In this document: positions 54,340 through 64,000 of the stretch, one piece after another
Layout: each line of letters begins with the position of its first letter
How positions within the stretch are numbered: the first letter of the stretch is position 1
DNA from: [Phialemoniopsis] sp. UDSM-2020
Lineage: Eukaryota > Ascomycota > Sordariomycetes > Thyridiales > Thyridiaceae
Assembly (NCBI GenBank): GCA_018873225.1
Contig: JAEILZ010000001.1
Span: 6,510,001-6,574,000 of the forward strand
DNA: 64,000 nucleotides
Direction: 5' to 3'
Made by a program: the position numbers and the translations under genes
The notes under the pieces: model-generated
What the model saw: only the letters and a program-made list of their open reading frames with translations
Databases searched by the model: none
Told to the model about the DNA's origin: nothing

Positions 54340-55251
54340 CTACTCGACGACCTTGATCCCAGCATCCTTCAGCAGCTGCGCGTACTCTTGCCGCGCCTTG
54401 CCCTCGAGCAGCGCAAACGGCTTGCGCAGGCCACCCGTCTTCCAGCCCCGCAGCTCCATGCCCGTCTTGACGGCCGCGGCGTAGTTGTGCGACTCGAGGA
54501 ACTTGCAGATGGGGAAGATCTTGGCCCACAGCTCGCGGGCCTTGGGCAGGTCGTTGCGCACGGCGAGCGTCTCCCACAGCTCGGCCGACAGCTCCGGGAT
54601 GACGTTCGTCGCGCCCCAGACGGAGCCCTTGGCGCCCGCGGCCATGCCGTAAAAGGTCAGCGTGTCGTAGCCGTTGAAGCAGGTGACGCGCCCCGCGAAC
54701 GACGCGCTGAACAGGCGCTCCGTCAGCTCGGGCGCGTTGCCCGACGTGTCCTTCATGTAGCGCACGCCGACTTCGCTTAGCGAGGCGATCTCGTCCGGGG
54801 TGAGGCTGGTCCCCGTCGCCGAGGGGATGTGGTAGTAGAGCAGGGGCAGCTTGCCCGAGGCCTCGTGGATGGCGCCCAGCATCTCGCGCAGCTGGTCGAG
54901 GTTGGCGGCGTCGTAGAAGGGTGGCAGGACCATGAGGGCCGAGGCGCCGACCTTGCCGGCGTGGCGGGCGAGGTCGGTGGCGCGCAGGGTCGAGAGCTCG
55001 CCGATGCCCGCGATGACGGGGACGCGGCCGGCGGCGGAGCGCACCGTCTCCTCGATGAGCTGCCTGCGCTCGGCGTCGGAGAGGGTGTTGAACTCGCCGG
55101 TGCTGCCCCCTGGCACGAGACCCTGGACCCCGGCCTCGATCAACCGGTTGATGTGGGTGTACAGGGCCTGGACGTCGATGGCCTCCTGGTTCGCGGTAAA
55201 GGGCGTGGGCAGGGCGACCTGCACTCCCTTGAGCTCTGTGAAGGGTGCCAT
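54340..55251 (-). CDS. DapA-family aldolase/lyase (dihydrodipicolinate synthase-like)
   Basis: Single exon, 303 residues from ATG 55251 (the frame extends upstream without need). It is GC-rich. TIM-barrel landmarks are the GGSTGEF pyruvate-binding motif (48-54), Y140 in LLYYHIPSATG, and Schiff-base K167 in RYMKDTSG. Fungal members are usually not lysine-biosynthetic but act as aldolases on 2-keto-3-deoxy sugar acids, 4-hydroxy-2-oxoglutarate or related pyruvate-forming substrates. The Asn common after the Tyr pair is His here. The gene converges on the ARCA-like regulator (108-bp gap) and is divergent from an FMN hydroxy-acid oxidase. Confidence 0.94.
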   Translation of the reverse strand: MAPFTELKGVQVALPTPFTANQEAIDVQALYTHINRLIEAGVQGLVPGGSTGEFNTLSDAERRQLIEETVRSAAGRVPVIAGIGELSTLRATDLARHAGKVGASALMVLPPFYDAANLDQLREMLGAIHEASGKLPLLYYHIPSATGTSLTPDEIASLSEVGVRYMKDTSGNAPELTERLFSASFAGRVTCFNGYDTLTFYGMAAGAKGSVWGATNVIPELSAELWETLAVRNDLPKARELWAKIFPICKFLESHNYAAAVKTGMELRGWKTGGLRKPFALLEGKARQEYAQLLKDAGIKVVE

Positions 55252-56187
55252 TTTCAAGTTTCTTGGGGCTGTATGATCACCGTTGTTGGTTTGCAAATAC
55301 GATGGAGTGTTTCAAGCAGTACCTTTCACCTAACGAACAAGAACAAGACTTTCGACGTAAGAGGCAATAAATATGGGCAAATATTTGTCCTGCACGAAAT
55401 ATCGTGAAGCTCTGTTCTTTGACGTAATAGGCGTCTCTACGCGACAAGATCACTCTTTCACTCGACATTCCGATCTTCGGCAGTGGTTGCAGCCAGATTC
55501 TTCCCTCTCTGTCGTGAAACCTGTGGCTCTTTCGGGTTTGGCAAGCCTCCGCGATGGTTGCATGTCTAGGCCATTCGGGTCCCCTAAATGTCTACAGTAT
55601 CTTCTCCAACCTCCCCACAACTCCCCCAAAACCCCGCTTGCTGGGCCCAGGAAAGACACCGGAGTGGTATGTGAGCCCGATTGGCTGGTCACAAGGGACA
55701 ATGTTAGTGGCACGTTGGTGCGCGTTGGGATGCCCTGAGCCAGATCCCGATGGTGTGCGCTAAAAGTCATACACGCAAAACCCACATGCCTCTTTTGGAT
55801 TTCAAGAAGAAGTGAGCACCAGCATGGAATGTGGGGAAACCCATCGGGCCATTTCTCAAGGTTATCGTTTGACATTGACCCTCCGCGTTGAGTACCTAAT
55901 CGATTGGCAAGGATGTGAAGGCTTCTAAGACCATTGCATCGGGGTAGATTTCCACAAGAATTGAAAGGCCTAGCATGTTGGAGTAGCTTCCGCCAAGGGC
56001 TAATCACTGCATCGCTACATCACCATCTCTTATATAGACATATTTTGGGGCGTCTTCTGCTGGCAAGTCTGTCACTACACGGCCTTCTAACTTGTGATAA
56101 TAGACGCCCCGGTGCATTCAAGCTAAACGCCAACATCTCTTTCCAACCAAGCATCGTGTCTGACTTGCCTACGCGCACACCGCAGCG
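55252..56187. promoter_or_regulatory. Shared divergent promoter: DapA-like / FMN oxidase
   Basis: 936 bp between start codons. It contains GTGGGGAAACCC near 55832 (CreA-like core). ORFs at 55373-55763 and 55450-56007 overlap each other on opposite strands and lack motifs, so no gene is called. Confidence 0.45.
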
Positions 56188-57759
56188 ATGGCGAACCGCG
56201 GCGTCAGCTGGGACCCTCACGTCCACACTATCCAAGACCTGAAGGAGCTCGGGAGCAACAAGATGCCTCGCATGTACCGGGACTACTTCAACGAAGGCGC
56301 GATGGATCTTGTGACGTCTGTCTCCTCGAACACTTCGATACGAACCGAGCTGATATCGTGATGCGCCTTAGGTTACGAGACAACGAGGAAGCGTACAACC
56401 GCTACAAGATTGTTCCGCGCATTCTGGTGAATGTGTCCGATATTGACATGTCCACAACGATATTCGGTCAGAAGGTACGTAGCGCTGGGCGGTCAACATG
56501 AATTACATACAGCACGGGGGAGCTGACGGGTTTCTACGCCACAGGTCGCCCTCCCTCTAGGCTTCAGTCCTGCAGCGATGCATAAGCTGGCACACCCGGA
56601 CGGCGAACTCGCAACGTCACGGGCCGCAGCAAAGATTGGCATTTGCATGGGTCTGTCTTCCTACGCGACCGAATCACTTGAAGACGTAGCGGCCCAGGGT
56701 AGTGGGAACCCTTATGTTATGCAGCTCTGTGTATTGAGGGACCGTCAAACTACTGTCCAGATGATCGAGCGCGCGGAAAGTACGAATAAATCTGGTCCCA
56801 TACTTTCAAAGGTGAGACTGACCAATGCTTCTTATTACAGAGTCGGGATACAAAGCCATCTTCTTATCAGTCGATACACCTCTTCTTGGTCGACGCCTCA
56901 ACGAATACAGGAACAACTTTTGTCTTCCAGAGGACATGGCATGGCCAAACCTGTTGTCAGATGGCAAAACGGAGCTGAACGGTCAGATTGAACAAAGAGA
57001 AGAGGATAATGTTGCTAGCCGTCACGACTTTGGTGAGCGACCCTAGGTTGCATGGGCTTTAGAGTGAATTGCGTACTAATGTAGCTTATTCAGACCCTTC
57101 GTTGGACTGGGACACTGCCATCCCCTGGTTACGGAAGCAAACAAAGCTGCAATTGTGGCTCAAGGGAGGTGAGTACAGTTCAGGCTCCTCGTGCCTTAAA
57201 ACCCATTTCTGACAACACCTTGCGTAGTATACAACCCCGAAGATATTACTTTAGCGATCAAGTACGGTCTCGACGGCGTTGTCATCTCGAACCACGGCGG
57301 TAGACAGCTCGACGGAGTGCCGGCAACACTCGACTCGCTACGCATCTGTGCACCGGTCGCAGCGGGTAAGATCCCTATTGCTGTTGATGGTGGCATTCGT
57401 CGTGGCACAGATATCTTCAAGGCAATTGCTCTTGGCGCGTCTCACTGCTTCATTGGCAGGATACCCATCTGGGGACTGGCGGTATGTTGACTCTGAATAG
57501 TCAAGACTGAGAGTTCTTGACACTGACATACCGCAATCTTAGTATAACGGGCAAGAAGGAGTAGAGCTTGCTCTCAAGATTCTCATGTATGAGCTGAAGA
57601 TTGCCATGGCACTGGCTGGGTGAGTCGCGTTGCTTTTCCGCTTGCGGTCCTGCTGTTGGCGCTGACTGCGAATGTATCAACAGGTGCCGGACCATCAAGG
57701 ATATCAGCCGCAATCATATCGCATACCTGAACGAAAGCGGCATGCTGGCAAAGTTGTGA
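56188..57759 (+). CDS. FMN-dependent alpha-hydroxy-acid oxidase/dehydrogenase
   Basis: Eight exons: 56188-56315, 56372-56474, 56545-56779, 56841-57032, 57094-57168, 57228-57481, 57543-57619 and 57684-57759, giving 379 residues. The N-terminal MYRDYFNEGAMD carries an active-site Tyr. Further blocks are the FMN-binding ALPLGFSPAAMHKLAHPDGE, LSVDTPLLGRRLNEYRNNF, the catalytic H267 with R270 in VISNHGGRQLDG, and the phosphate-binding AVDGGIRRGTDIFKA. There is no cytochrome b5 domain, so it is a glycolate/lactate-oxidase type rather than cytochrome b2. The usual GRP before the last FMN contact is GRI here (FIGRIPIWGLA). Two donors are weak (GTCTGT, GTACGA). The natural substrate is unknown. The C-terminus lacks a peroxisomal SKL. 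Confidence 0.92.
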
Positions 57760-58167
57760 GCTATCGATTGCAACAGCGTATAATGCAAGGCTTCAGCGAC
57801 TGCACGCCGAAAGCTCGCTGAACCACTCGCTTGGTTTCCACAGCACTGTTTCAGGCCTAGACCACAATGTTTAGGATGGAGCTGAATCGCCGGGCCCCCG
57901 CAACTTCAGAAACGCTTTGGCGACGACCCGGAGTGGGAGTTCGGTTGCGTGGAGGTTGAGGACAGAACCAGAACCTCCAGAGCTGTCAGGGATACACTAC
58001 ACGTGACTCAGGTGCCTGCTCTGCTCGTTGCCTGGACGTGCCGACCAGGTGCTGTGCCTCTTCCTACGAGTAGCATAAATAACATAGCCACCGCCCCTCA
58101 CTCCCACAAGTGTTGGCTCTCATACCAATTCATTAATACACAAAAGATTCTGTACCACTCTTTAGTC
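57760..58167 (+). other. Intergenic region
   Basis: About 410 bp between the FMN oxidase and the NACHT-ankyrin gene. Presumed terminator and promoter sequence. A GCATAAATAACATAG stretch near 58072-58086 may act as a TATA element. Confidence 0.4.
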
Positions 58168-61100
58168 ATGCCCGGGTCTACAAACACTACAGATGAATAC
58201 GACTTCGTGGACCATGACGAGACTGCGCTAAGCCCCGAGACCATCGCCCAGATCCGCGAGTGGCTCCAGCCCACAGACTACCTTGCCGAGTCGGGCGAGT
58301 TTCGGCGCCACCTAACATCGCAGGCTCCTGGCACAGGGCTGTGGATCTGCGAGACTGGCGAGTATCGTAAATGGCACGACTCTCCGGATCATGGGAGCCT
58401 GTGGATCAAGGGCGTCCCCGGAGCCGGAAAGTCGGTGACGGCTGCGTCCATCATCCAGCACCTGCGGACGACTGAGGACTGCCCGGTGCTCTTCTTCTTC
58501 TTTCGCAACATTGTGGCCGCAAATTTCTCTCATAGGGCACTTATCCAGGACTGGCTTGCCCAGCTGCTGCCTTACTCTCCCAAGGTGCAATTCGCCCTCC
58601 AAACACGTCTTGAAACCAACTTGGAGGAAGCCACAGACAACGAACTGATCGAAGTGTTCCTCGATGGCTTGTCATGCGTCCCCAAGGTCTATTGTGTCGG
58701 GGATGCTCTCGATGAAATGACCAGAGACAACAGGCCGTTTCTAGACAAGCTGAACAGCCTGGCTACCTATCGCCCTCGCTCGCTTAAGCTGCTCATGACT
58801 AGCAGGCCCAAGCAATACCTCCAGAGCGCATTGCGGGATTCGTCCATCGTTCATATTAGTCTCCAACAACAGCTTGTGGACGCTGATATCATGTCGTACC
58901 TACACCACCGCTTCGACCAGGCGACAAAGACCGAGAGTCAGAATGCAATGAAACAGAACGTTATCGACATGGTTGCGCGGCGATCAGAAGGATTGTTTCT
59001 CTACGCCAAACTCACGATGGACCAGGTAGAGGCCTCCCTGCTCGCCGACGAGCCGGTGGACGTCCAAGTCCTGGAGGAGTCGCTCCCGGTCGGCCTGGAG
59101 CAGACATATGACAGCGTCCTTGCAAAGCAGCGACGCGACCACGGGGTTAACATCGACCTTCAACTGATGGTGCTCGAAGCAGTCACACACTCATCTCGTC
59201 CTCTGAGACTGCATGAACTGGCGAGCCTGATTGAGTGCATCTGTCCGGACATCGCTGCTGCCCAGAAGTTCAAGACGCTAGTCGCAAATTCTTGCGGTTC
59301 TTTGGTAGAGATCCTCGAAGACGAAACGCTACAGGTCATCCACCATTCCTTCACCGAGTTTCTACGGGGCGACACGCGCAGCCCAACAAGCGATGTCTCC
59401 TCGATGAGCTTCCCTACCATTGACTCGAGCAAGGCTCATCGACGAATGGCTATCAACTGTCTCCAATATCTGCAGTCCGGCACATTGCTTCTCGATAATG
59501 AAGTCAAGTCTGGAGAAGACGAAGACGATGAGTACAGTGATCAAAAGAGCGAGGATGAGCATCCGTTTAATTACCGAGAGGCTCGTCTTCTTCACCCGTT
59601 TCTGCGCTACGCGGTCGAGAACTGGACGTACCATGCTAGCCGTCATGACGTGAATGATCAGGATTTCTTTACTGCTGTCGCAGAGTTTTTCAGCCCAGAG
59701 AGCCTATCCTTCCGCAGATGGCTTACACTAGAATGGGGATCGCCCGGTGACAGTTCGGACAAGCTGCCGACTCCTTTACACGTTGCGGCTTTCTCCGGGT
59801 TGTCGAAACTGGTGTCGAAGCTGATTCAAGAAGGTGCGGATGTTGCGGAAACCGACAGCCAGAGCCGGCTTCCCATACACTGGGCAGCTTCGAATGGACA
59901 CTTTAGAGTCGTGTCCCTCCTCCTTCAGCATGGAAGTGATCCCAATCCGGAAGATTGTCGTGGCCTGAAGCCAATCCATCTGGCGGCGCTCAAAAATCAT
60001 GCCTCCACAGTAACAGTCCTTCTTGAAATGGGAGTCGCGCCAGATACGATCAAAACAAGGGAGAACCACAATCGCCGCCGCCTCAAGGGGGGTGAGACCA
60101 TTACCAGAGGAGAGTGTGCGATACTCTACGCGACACGTGCCGGGCATACAGAGACGATAAAGGCCATGATTCCTTTCTGCAAAGAAAAGGTCCTGGAGCA
60201 GCTGCTGTGTCAATCTTGCAGGTTCAATCGCACGGACGCTGTCTTGGCCATCTTGAAGAAATCCGATGTGTCTGCCGACGCAATGTTTGAGGGCGCGACT
60301 GCCCTATACTTTGCGTGCGGCTCGACCAACCCTCAATGCGTTGAGGCTCTGCTCCAGCGAGGCGCAGATCCCCAGAAGACATCCCAATGGGCACCACGGA
60401 GAAGCAGGAACGGTGGACCATGGGACAAGAATGGGGAGGCAGCACCAGTACACAGACTGATAGAATGTCTGGACGACGACGCGAGCTCGGCTTGCGAGAA
60501 GATTGTGGCAATGCTGATCAGGGCCGGTGCTGACGTTGACCAGCTCAATCATAAGATGAACACGGCTCTGCTCATAGCTGCCGGCGCACGAAGGGACAGC
60601 AATCACCCAGGCCCGGTTCGCGTGCAAGCGCTCCGTGTACTATTAGCTGCTGGCGCCGATGTTGCAAAGACAACCAGTCATGGTAGTACCGCACTACATC
60701 TAGTCTTGGAAGAAATCCCAAATCTAGAGGCGACAAAGCTTCTAATTGCCCATGGTTGTGATCCGAATCAGAAAGGGAAGGACGGAGGAACTGCATTACA
60801 CTACCTCTTCAACGAGAGAGATTATCTTACCGCGATTGCGGACATTGTGGTGTACCTACTCGAACAGGGAGCCGACCCGAGTATCACGGACTCGCACGGA
60901 GACACCCCAATCGATGACGCCATGGAAAAAGGCCCAGATGTGTTTGAGATTGTCTTTGCAAGGTGTAAGGATCAGTCAATCAAGAGGAGATGCTGGTTTC
61001 GACTGGCTAGCCAGTGGCGCAACGATATTTTTGCCAAGTTTGTGGAGTTGTTCCTGGCGGACGGCTTGGAAATCGACACGACGGACCTCCGGGGGCGCAC

Positions 61101-64000
61101 CCTGTACCACCACTGCTTAAGAAATGATGGCAAGCTCGAGATTCTTCGCAAGCACGGCGCCAAGAACGACTTGGTTGATAAGGATGGCAACAACCTTTTG
61201 CATATGACGTGCGAACAGACAGACGAGGCCCAAAAGCGACTGGAGCATTTCATAACAGAGACCGGACTTGACCCATTCTCTTCAAATAACCAAGGCAACA
61301 CTCTACTTCACACCGTTGCGAATGCTTGTCCTGGAAACGATCGCACCCTGGTCCCCTGGCTAATCAGTCTCGGGATCTCCGTCGATGCGACTAACATAGA
61401 CGGATCTGCGCCTCTGCACCAGTATATGAAAACGAGACTGTCGAACAATGGCTATAGCGATGACCTCAAGCACGCAGGCTTTGTTGAGGACATCATTGAT
61501 GCAGCCAATCCTAACTTGGAGATGCGAGATAACGACGGCTTCACACCATTGCACCTCGCTGCCATGTCGCACTCTATTGATCTGACAAGGATGATCAAGG
61601 CTGGCGCCGACCTGGCCGCGTTGACCGCGGACAACCAAAATGTTCTGCATCTTGCCTGCCGCACACGCCAGTATCCTACCATCAGGTACACCCTGGAGAA
61701 TTTGGGACCCATCGACATCAATCAGAAGGACATGTACGGCAGAACGCCGCTTCATTACGCCTGCAGCGCGGGAGAGCCCGAGGCGGTTGCTCTCTTGCTG
61801 GGTCACGGCGCCGACGTCCATGCCGCCGACTCGGACGGCCGTCTGCCTATTCACGCCTGCGCCGAGTTCAAGACGGAGCAGTTGGTCTGGGATGCGCTGG
61901 GGCAAGGCCACCCATGGCTCCGAGGGCCACCTCGGGATGCGTTCCGGCCGCGTGCTCGGGCAGACCACTACATGTACAGACACAATCTTTGGGAGAATTT
62001 CAATAATGGCATCCCCACCATGAGAACCAAGAAATCCTTCTTCCATGAAGTTGCTACAATATTGAAATTACTATTGGAACATGGAGCCGATCCGGGAGCT
62101 AGGGACAAGCAAGGCTGCTCTGCTTTGGACATTGCCCTATGGAACGGCTGTGCTGAGTTTGTCGAGGTGTTTGCCAAGGATAAGGAGCTCTTCGTCAAGG
62201 CCACAAAGTCTCTCGCCAATGCGCTCTACTATAGCCATCGTGCAGATGCGTTGCGCGACTGTATCAGAGGTCAGATGGCGTTGATGCGCCCGACGTCGGT
62301 TTTCAATCATACCTGTCAGGACAAGGAGGCCCTTGATCAGGTTCGAAAGAAACCGCATATCTACCTTGATCTCCTGACCTGCGACGACGCCGCCCTCTTG
62401 ATAAATGAAGGATTCGCAGTTGATCCGCTCAACGACTCGCATTACACGGCCCTGTCTGAGATGATTAAGTCTCGCCGTCTCGAGCTGATCAGTAAGGTCT
62501 CCAAACTGGTACTGCACTACAGCTCTTACGAGGCTGTTCATGACAAGCTCCAGAGGGCCCGAGGTCGACGTGGGTGCTACAGGACAGCGGTATTTACCCC
62601 ACTGCAGCTCGCATGCCAAAGTCACGAGCCAAATATGCTGCTGCTGAAGGTGTTGGTGGAGAAGATCAAGGTGGACGTCAACGCACGGGCTGCCATGGTG
62701 AATCAAACGTATCTCCCCAAAGCAACGGTGCTCGCTGGCGGGACAGCACTCCACCTGCTGCCATCGGGCGGCGATTCGTGGCAGTCGGATGCAATGTCTT
62801 ACCTTCTTGAGAACGGGGCCTCGGTTGACATCAGAGATGAGAAAGGACGGACGCCTCTTCACATTGCTCCGCTGGGCCCGCGTGTTGGCTATACCGCCAA
62901 GATAGTCAGTGATATATGGACAGTCCGGATTGTGCAGACTCTTCTCGCCCACGGCGCCGACCCCAACAGCCTAGACAGCGACGGCATGACGCCGCTTCAC
63001 GAAGCATCAGGAGCCCCTAGCGTTATGCGAGCTCTTCTCGAAGCTGGCGCAGACGCGACAGTTGGTGCCGTGAGCCCCCTGTTTTACGCAATCGGGTGCC
63101 AAAACCTAGCGGCATTCAAGATACTCTTGGATCATGGCGTCAGCGTCGACTCTGTCACTGACCACGTGCATAGCCGCGAAGTGTACTACCGGCTGACGGA
63201 GCCCCGCAAGGTGTACGCTCTGTTGTGCACAGCCTTTGGAATGGATCACAGCAACATGCCTGAGGCGGCTCTGTTCCGAGAGCTCGTCGCGCGCGGGGCT
63301 GACCTGTACGTGCCGCTCAACGACAAGGAGACGATGGTGCATTTCCTGTTCACCTGGGCCAATCATAGAATAGTAGATGCATTGCTCGACAAGTCCTTGG
63401 TCTCCCGGATCGACTTCAACCGCCGTGATCAGTGCGGCCGTACAGTCCTGCACGCTTCCTGTGACTGGCGCCACACGCTGCCCAGCGATTCGGAGAACCC
63501 ACACGCCCCGGCGAAGAAGGTCTGCATTCCCCTGAGGATCCTCGACAACGGCGCCGATGCCACCTTGATCGACAACGAAGGCAAGACGGCCCTCCACCGC
63601 CTCCTAGGCAACCCGGGCACGCCCGACGAGGTCCTGCTCGACTTTATTGACCGCGCCGAGGTAGCGCCCACGCTCTTCGTTCCGGACGGCGAGGGCTTCC
63701 TGCCGCTCCACTACGCGCTGCGCATTCTGCGCCCGGCAGTCTGCGAGCTACTACTCTCCAAGGGCGCCGACGTCCTACAGCCCGACCCGGGCGGCCGCAC
63801 CGTCCTACACTACGTCGCGTCGCAGTGCCTGGCGAAGGAGCGAAAGCAGGATCCCGGGTCATACGCGAACACGGAGCTCGGCGACGGCTACTTTGACGAG
63901 TGCATGGCCCTGTGGCGCAGGTTCATGGCCGCGGGGGGGTCGATCAACGCCGCCGACGAGGACGGCGACACGGCGCTGCACGCGTACCTGCTGGCCGCGG
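58168..64000 (+). CDS. NACHT-ankyrin NLR-like protein (3' end outside window)
   Basis: The frame is open from ATG 58168 to the window end, at least 1944 codons without an intron. The N-terminus is short (about 80 residues) and has no recognisable effector domain. It leads directly into the fungal pre-NACHT pattern (EFRRHLTSQAPGTGLWI). The Walker A motif is GVPGAGKSV near residue 81-89, and Walker B is VYCVGDALDEM near 172. From about residue 535 there are many ankyrin repeats (TPLHVAAFSGLSKLVSKLIQEGADV, TPLHYACSAGEPEAVALLLGHGADV and others) through to the end, partly degenerate in the middle. Such STAND ATPases act in fungal non-self recognition. The repeat copies are divergent, unlike the near-identical repeats of fast-evolving alleles. 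Confidence 0.92.
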   Translation, partial: MPGSTNTTDEYDFVDHDETALSPETIAQIREWLQPTDYLAESGEFRRHLTSQAPGTGLWICETGEYRKWHDSPDHGSLWIKGVPGAGKSVTAASIIQHLRTTEDCPVLFFFFRNIVAANFSHRALIQDWLAQLLPYSPKVQFALQTRLETNLEEATDNELIEVFLDGLSCVPKVYCVGDALDEMTRDNRPFLDKLNSLATYRPRSLKLLMTSRPKQYLQSALRDSSIVHISLQQQLVDADIMSYLHHRFDQATKTESQNAMKQNVIDMVARRSEGLFLYAKLTMDQVEASLLADEPVDVQVLEESLPVGLEQTYDSVLAKQRRDHGVNIDLQLMVLEAVTHSSRPLRLHELASLIECICPDIAAAQKFKTLVANSCGSLVEILEDETLQVIHHSFTEFLRGDTRSPTSDVSSMSFPTIDSSKAHRRMAINCLQYLQSGTLLLDNEVKSGEDEDDEYSDQKSEDEHPFNYREARLLHPFLRYAVENWTYHASRHDVNDQDFFTAVAEFFSPESLSFRRWLTLEWGSPGDSSDKLPTPLHVAAFSGLSKLVSKLIQEGADVAETDSQSRLPIHWAASNGHFRVVSLLLQHGSDPNPEDCRGLKPIHLAALKNHASTVTVLLEMGVAPDTIKTRENHNRRRLKGGETITRGECAILYATRAGHTETIKAMIPFCKEKVLEQLLCQSCRFNRTDAVLAILKKSDVSADAMFEGATALYFACGSTNPQCVEALLQRGADPQKTSQWAPRRSRNGGPWDKNGEAAPVHRLIECLDDDASSACEKIVAMLIRAGADVDQLNHKMNTALLIAAGARRDSNHPGPVRVQALRVLLAAGADVAKTTSHGSTALHLVLEEIPNLEATKLLIAHGCDPNQKGKDGGTALHYLFNERDYLTAIADIVVYLLEQGADPSITDSHGDTPIDDAMEKGPDVFEIVFARCKDQSIKRRCWFRLASQWRNDIFAKFVELFLADGLEIDTTDLRGRTLYHHCLRNDGKLEILRKHGAKNDLVDKDGNNLLHMTCEQTDEAQKRLEHFITETGLDPFSSNNQGNTLLHTVANACPGNDRTLVPWLISLGISVDATNIDGSAPLHQYMKTRLSNNGYSDDLKHAGFVEDIIDAANPNLEMRDNDGFTPLHLAAMSHSIDLTRMIKAGADLAALTADNQNVLHLACRTRQYPTIRYTLENLGPIDINQKDMYGRTPLHYACSAGEPEAVALLLGHGADVHAADSDGRLPIHACAEFKTEQLVWDALGQGHPWLRGPPRDAFRPRARADHYMYRHNLWENFNNGIPTMRTKKSFFHEVATILKLLLEHGADPGARDKQGCSALDIALWNGCAEFVEVFAKDKELFVKATKSLANALYYSHRADALRDCIRGQMALMRPTSVFNHTCQDKEALDQVRKKPHIYLDLLTCDDAALLINEGFAVDPLNDSHYTALSEMIKSRRLELISKVSKLVLHYSSYEAVHDKLQRARGRRGCYRTAVFTPLQLACQSHEPNMLLLKVLVEKIKVDVNARAAMVNQTYLPKATVLAGGTALHLLPSGGDSWQSDAMSYLLENGASVDIRDEKGRTPLHIAPLGPRVGYTAKIVSDIWTVRIVQTLLAHGADPNSLDSDGMTPLHEASGAPSVMRALLEAGADATVGAVSPLFYAIGCQNLAAFKILLDHGVSVDSVTDHVHSREVYYRLTEPRKVYALLCTAFGMDHSNMPEAALFRELVARGADLYVPLNDKETMVHFLFTWANHRIVDALLDKSLVSRIDFNRRDQCGRTVLHASCDWRHTLPSDSENPHAPAKKVCIPLRILDNGADATLIDNEGKTALHRLLGNPGTPDEVLLDFIDRAEVAPTLFVPDGEGFLPLHYALRILRPAVCELLLSKGADVLQPDPGGRTVLHYVASQCLAKERKQDPGSYANTELGDGYFDECMALWRRFMAAGGSINAADEDGDTALHAYLLAA

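Noticed and set aside
61360..62952. Long minus-strand ORFs (228 and 271 codons)
   Set aside because: They mirror the ankyrin coding frame. No motif or start context supports genes.
1..64000. Transposable elements, CRISPR arrays, rRNA, secondary-metabolite synthases
   Set aside because: No transposase or reverse-transcriptase motifs, terminal repeats, spaced repeats, rRNA-like sequence, or PKS/NRPS/terpene-cyclase domains were seen on either strand.

Overview
The window is nuclear DNA of a filamentous ascomycete (Pezizomycotina, probably Sordariomycetes; species not determined). The evidence is short introns (about 50-110 nt) with GT..AG ends and CTAAC/CTGAC branch points, several Zn2Cys6 regulators, a HET-domain gene, a NACHT-ankyrin gene, DUF1996, Dal5-type and AAAP transporters, and closely spaced genes on both strands. 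Exon coordinates were worked out by hand from reading frame, splice sites and conserved protein motifs.

Layout. 1-1590: 3' part of a regulator gene. 2059-10857: a compact catabolic-looking block with a Rieske non-heme iron oxygenase of the choline/betaine/carnitine type, a Zn2Cys6 regulator, a choline/GABA-type APC permease and an FAD-dependent amine oxidoreductase. 11424-13331: a HET-domain gene broken by an in-frame TGA. 13476-16697: a divergent SDR / succinate-semialdehyde-type ALDH pair. 17654-18440: the essential Fe-S scaffold ISU1, whose first intron reads AT..AC. 19022-25173: three hydrolases (CocE/X-Pro peptidase type, M20 peptidase, GH3). 25686-29868: a Dal5-family permease divergent from a Zn2Cys6 regulator. 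30868-38705: a predicted secreted protein, two Rossmann-fold reductases (one frameshifted), a bZIP/DUF3425 regulator and a large unrecognised protein. 39250-42205: DUF1996 and an NAD(P)-dependent epimerase. 42698-46793: choline sulfatase convergent with a second Dal5-family permease. 47394-51035: an SDR divergent from an AAAP amino-acid transporter. 51787-57759: an ARCA/ArgR-like regulator, a DapA-family aldolase and an FMN hydroxy-acid oxidase. 58168 to the end: a very long intronless NACHT-ankyrin gene that runs off the window.

How the genes may work together (inference). Several products fit quaternary-amine use. Choline-O-sulfate could be taken up by the Dal5-type permease and cut by choline sulfatase. 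Choline or a betaine could enter through the APC permease, be oxidised or demethylated by the Rieske enzyme, and be processed further by the FAD oxidoreductase, with aldehydes going to the ALDH. The 2-11 kb block is the strongest candidate unit because its regulator, permease and two oxidative enzymes are adjacent. A second possible catabolic unit (amino-acid transporter, ARCA-like regulator, pyruvate aldolase, hydroxy-acid oxidase) lies at 49-58 kb. No transposon, CRISPR array, tRNA or rRNA was recognised.
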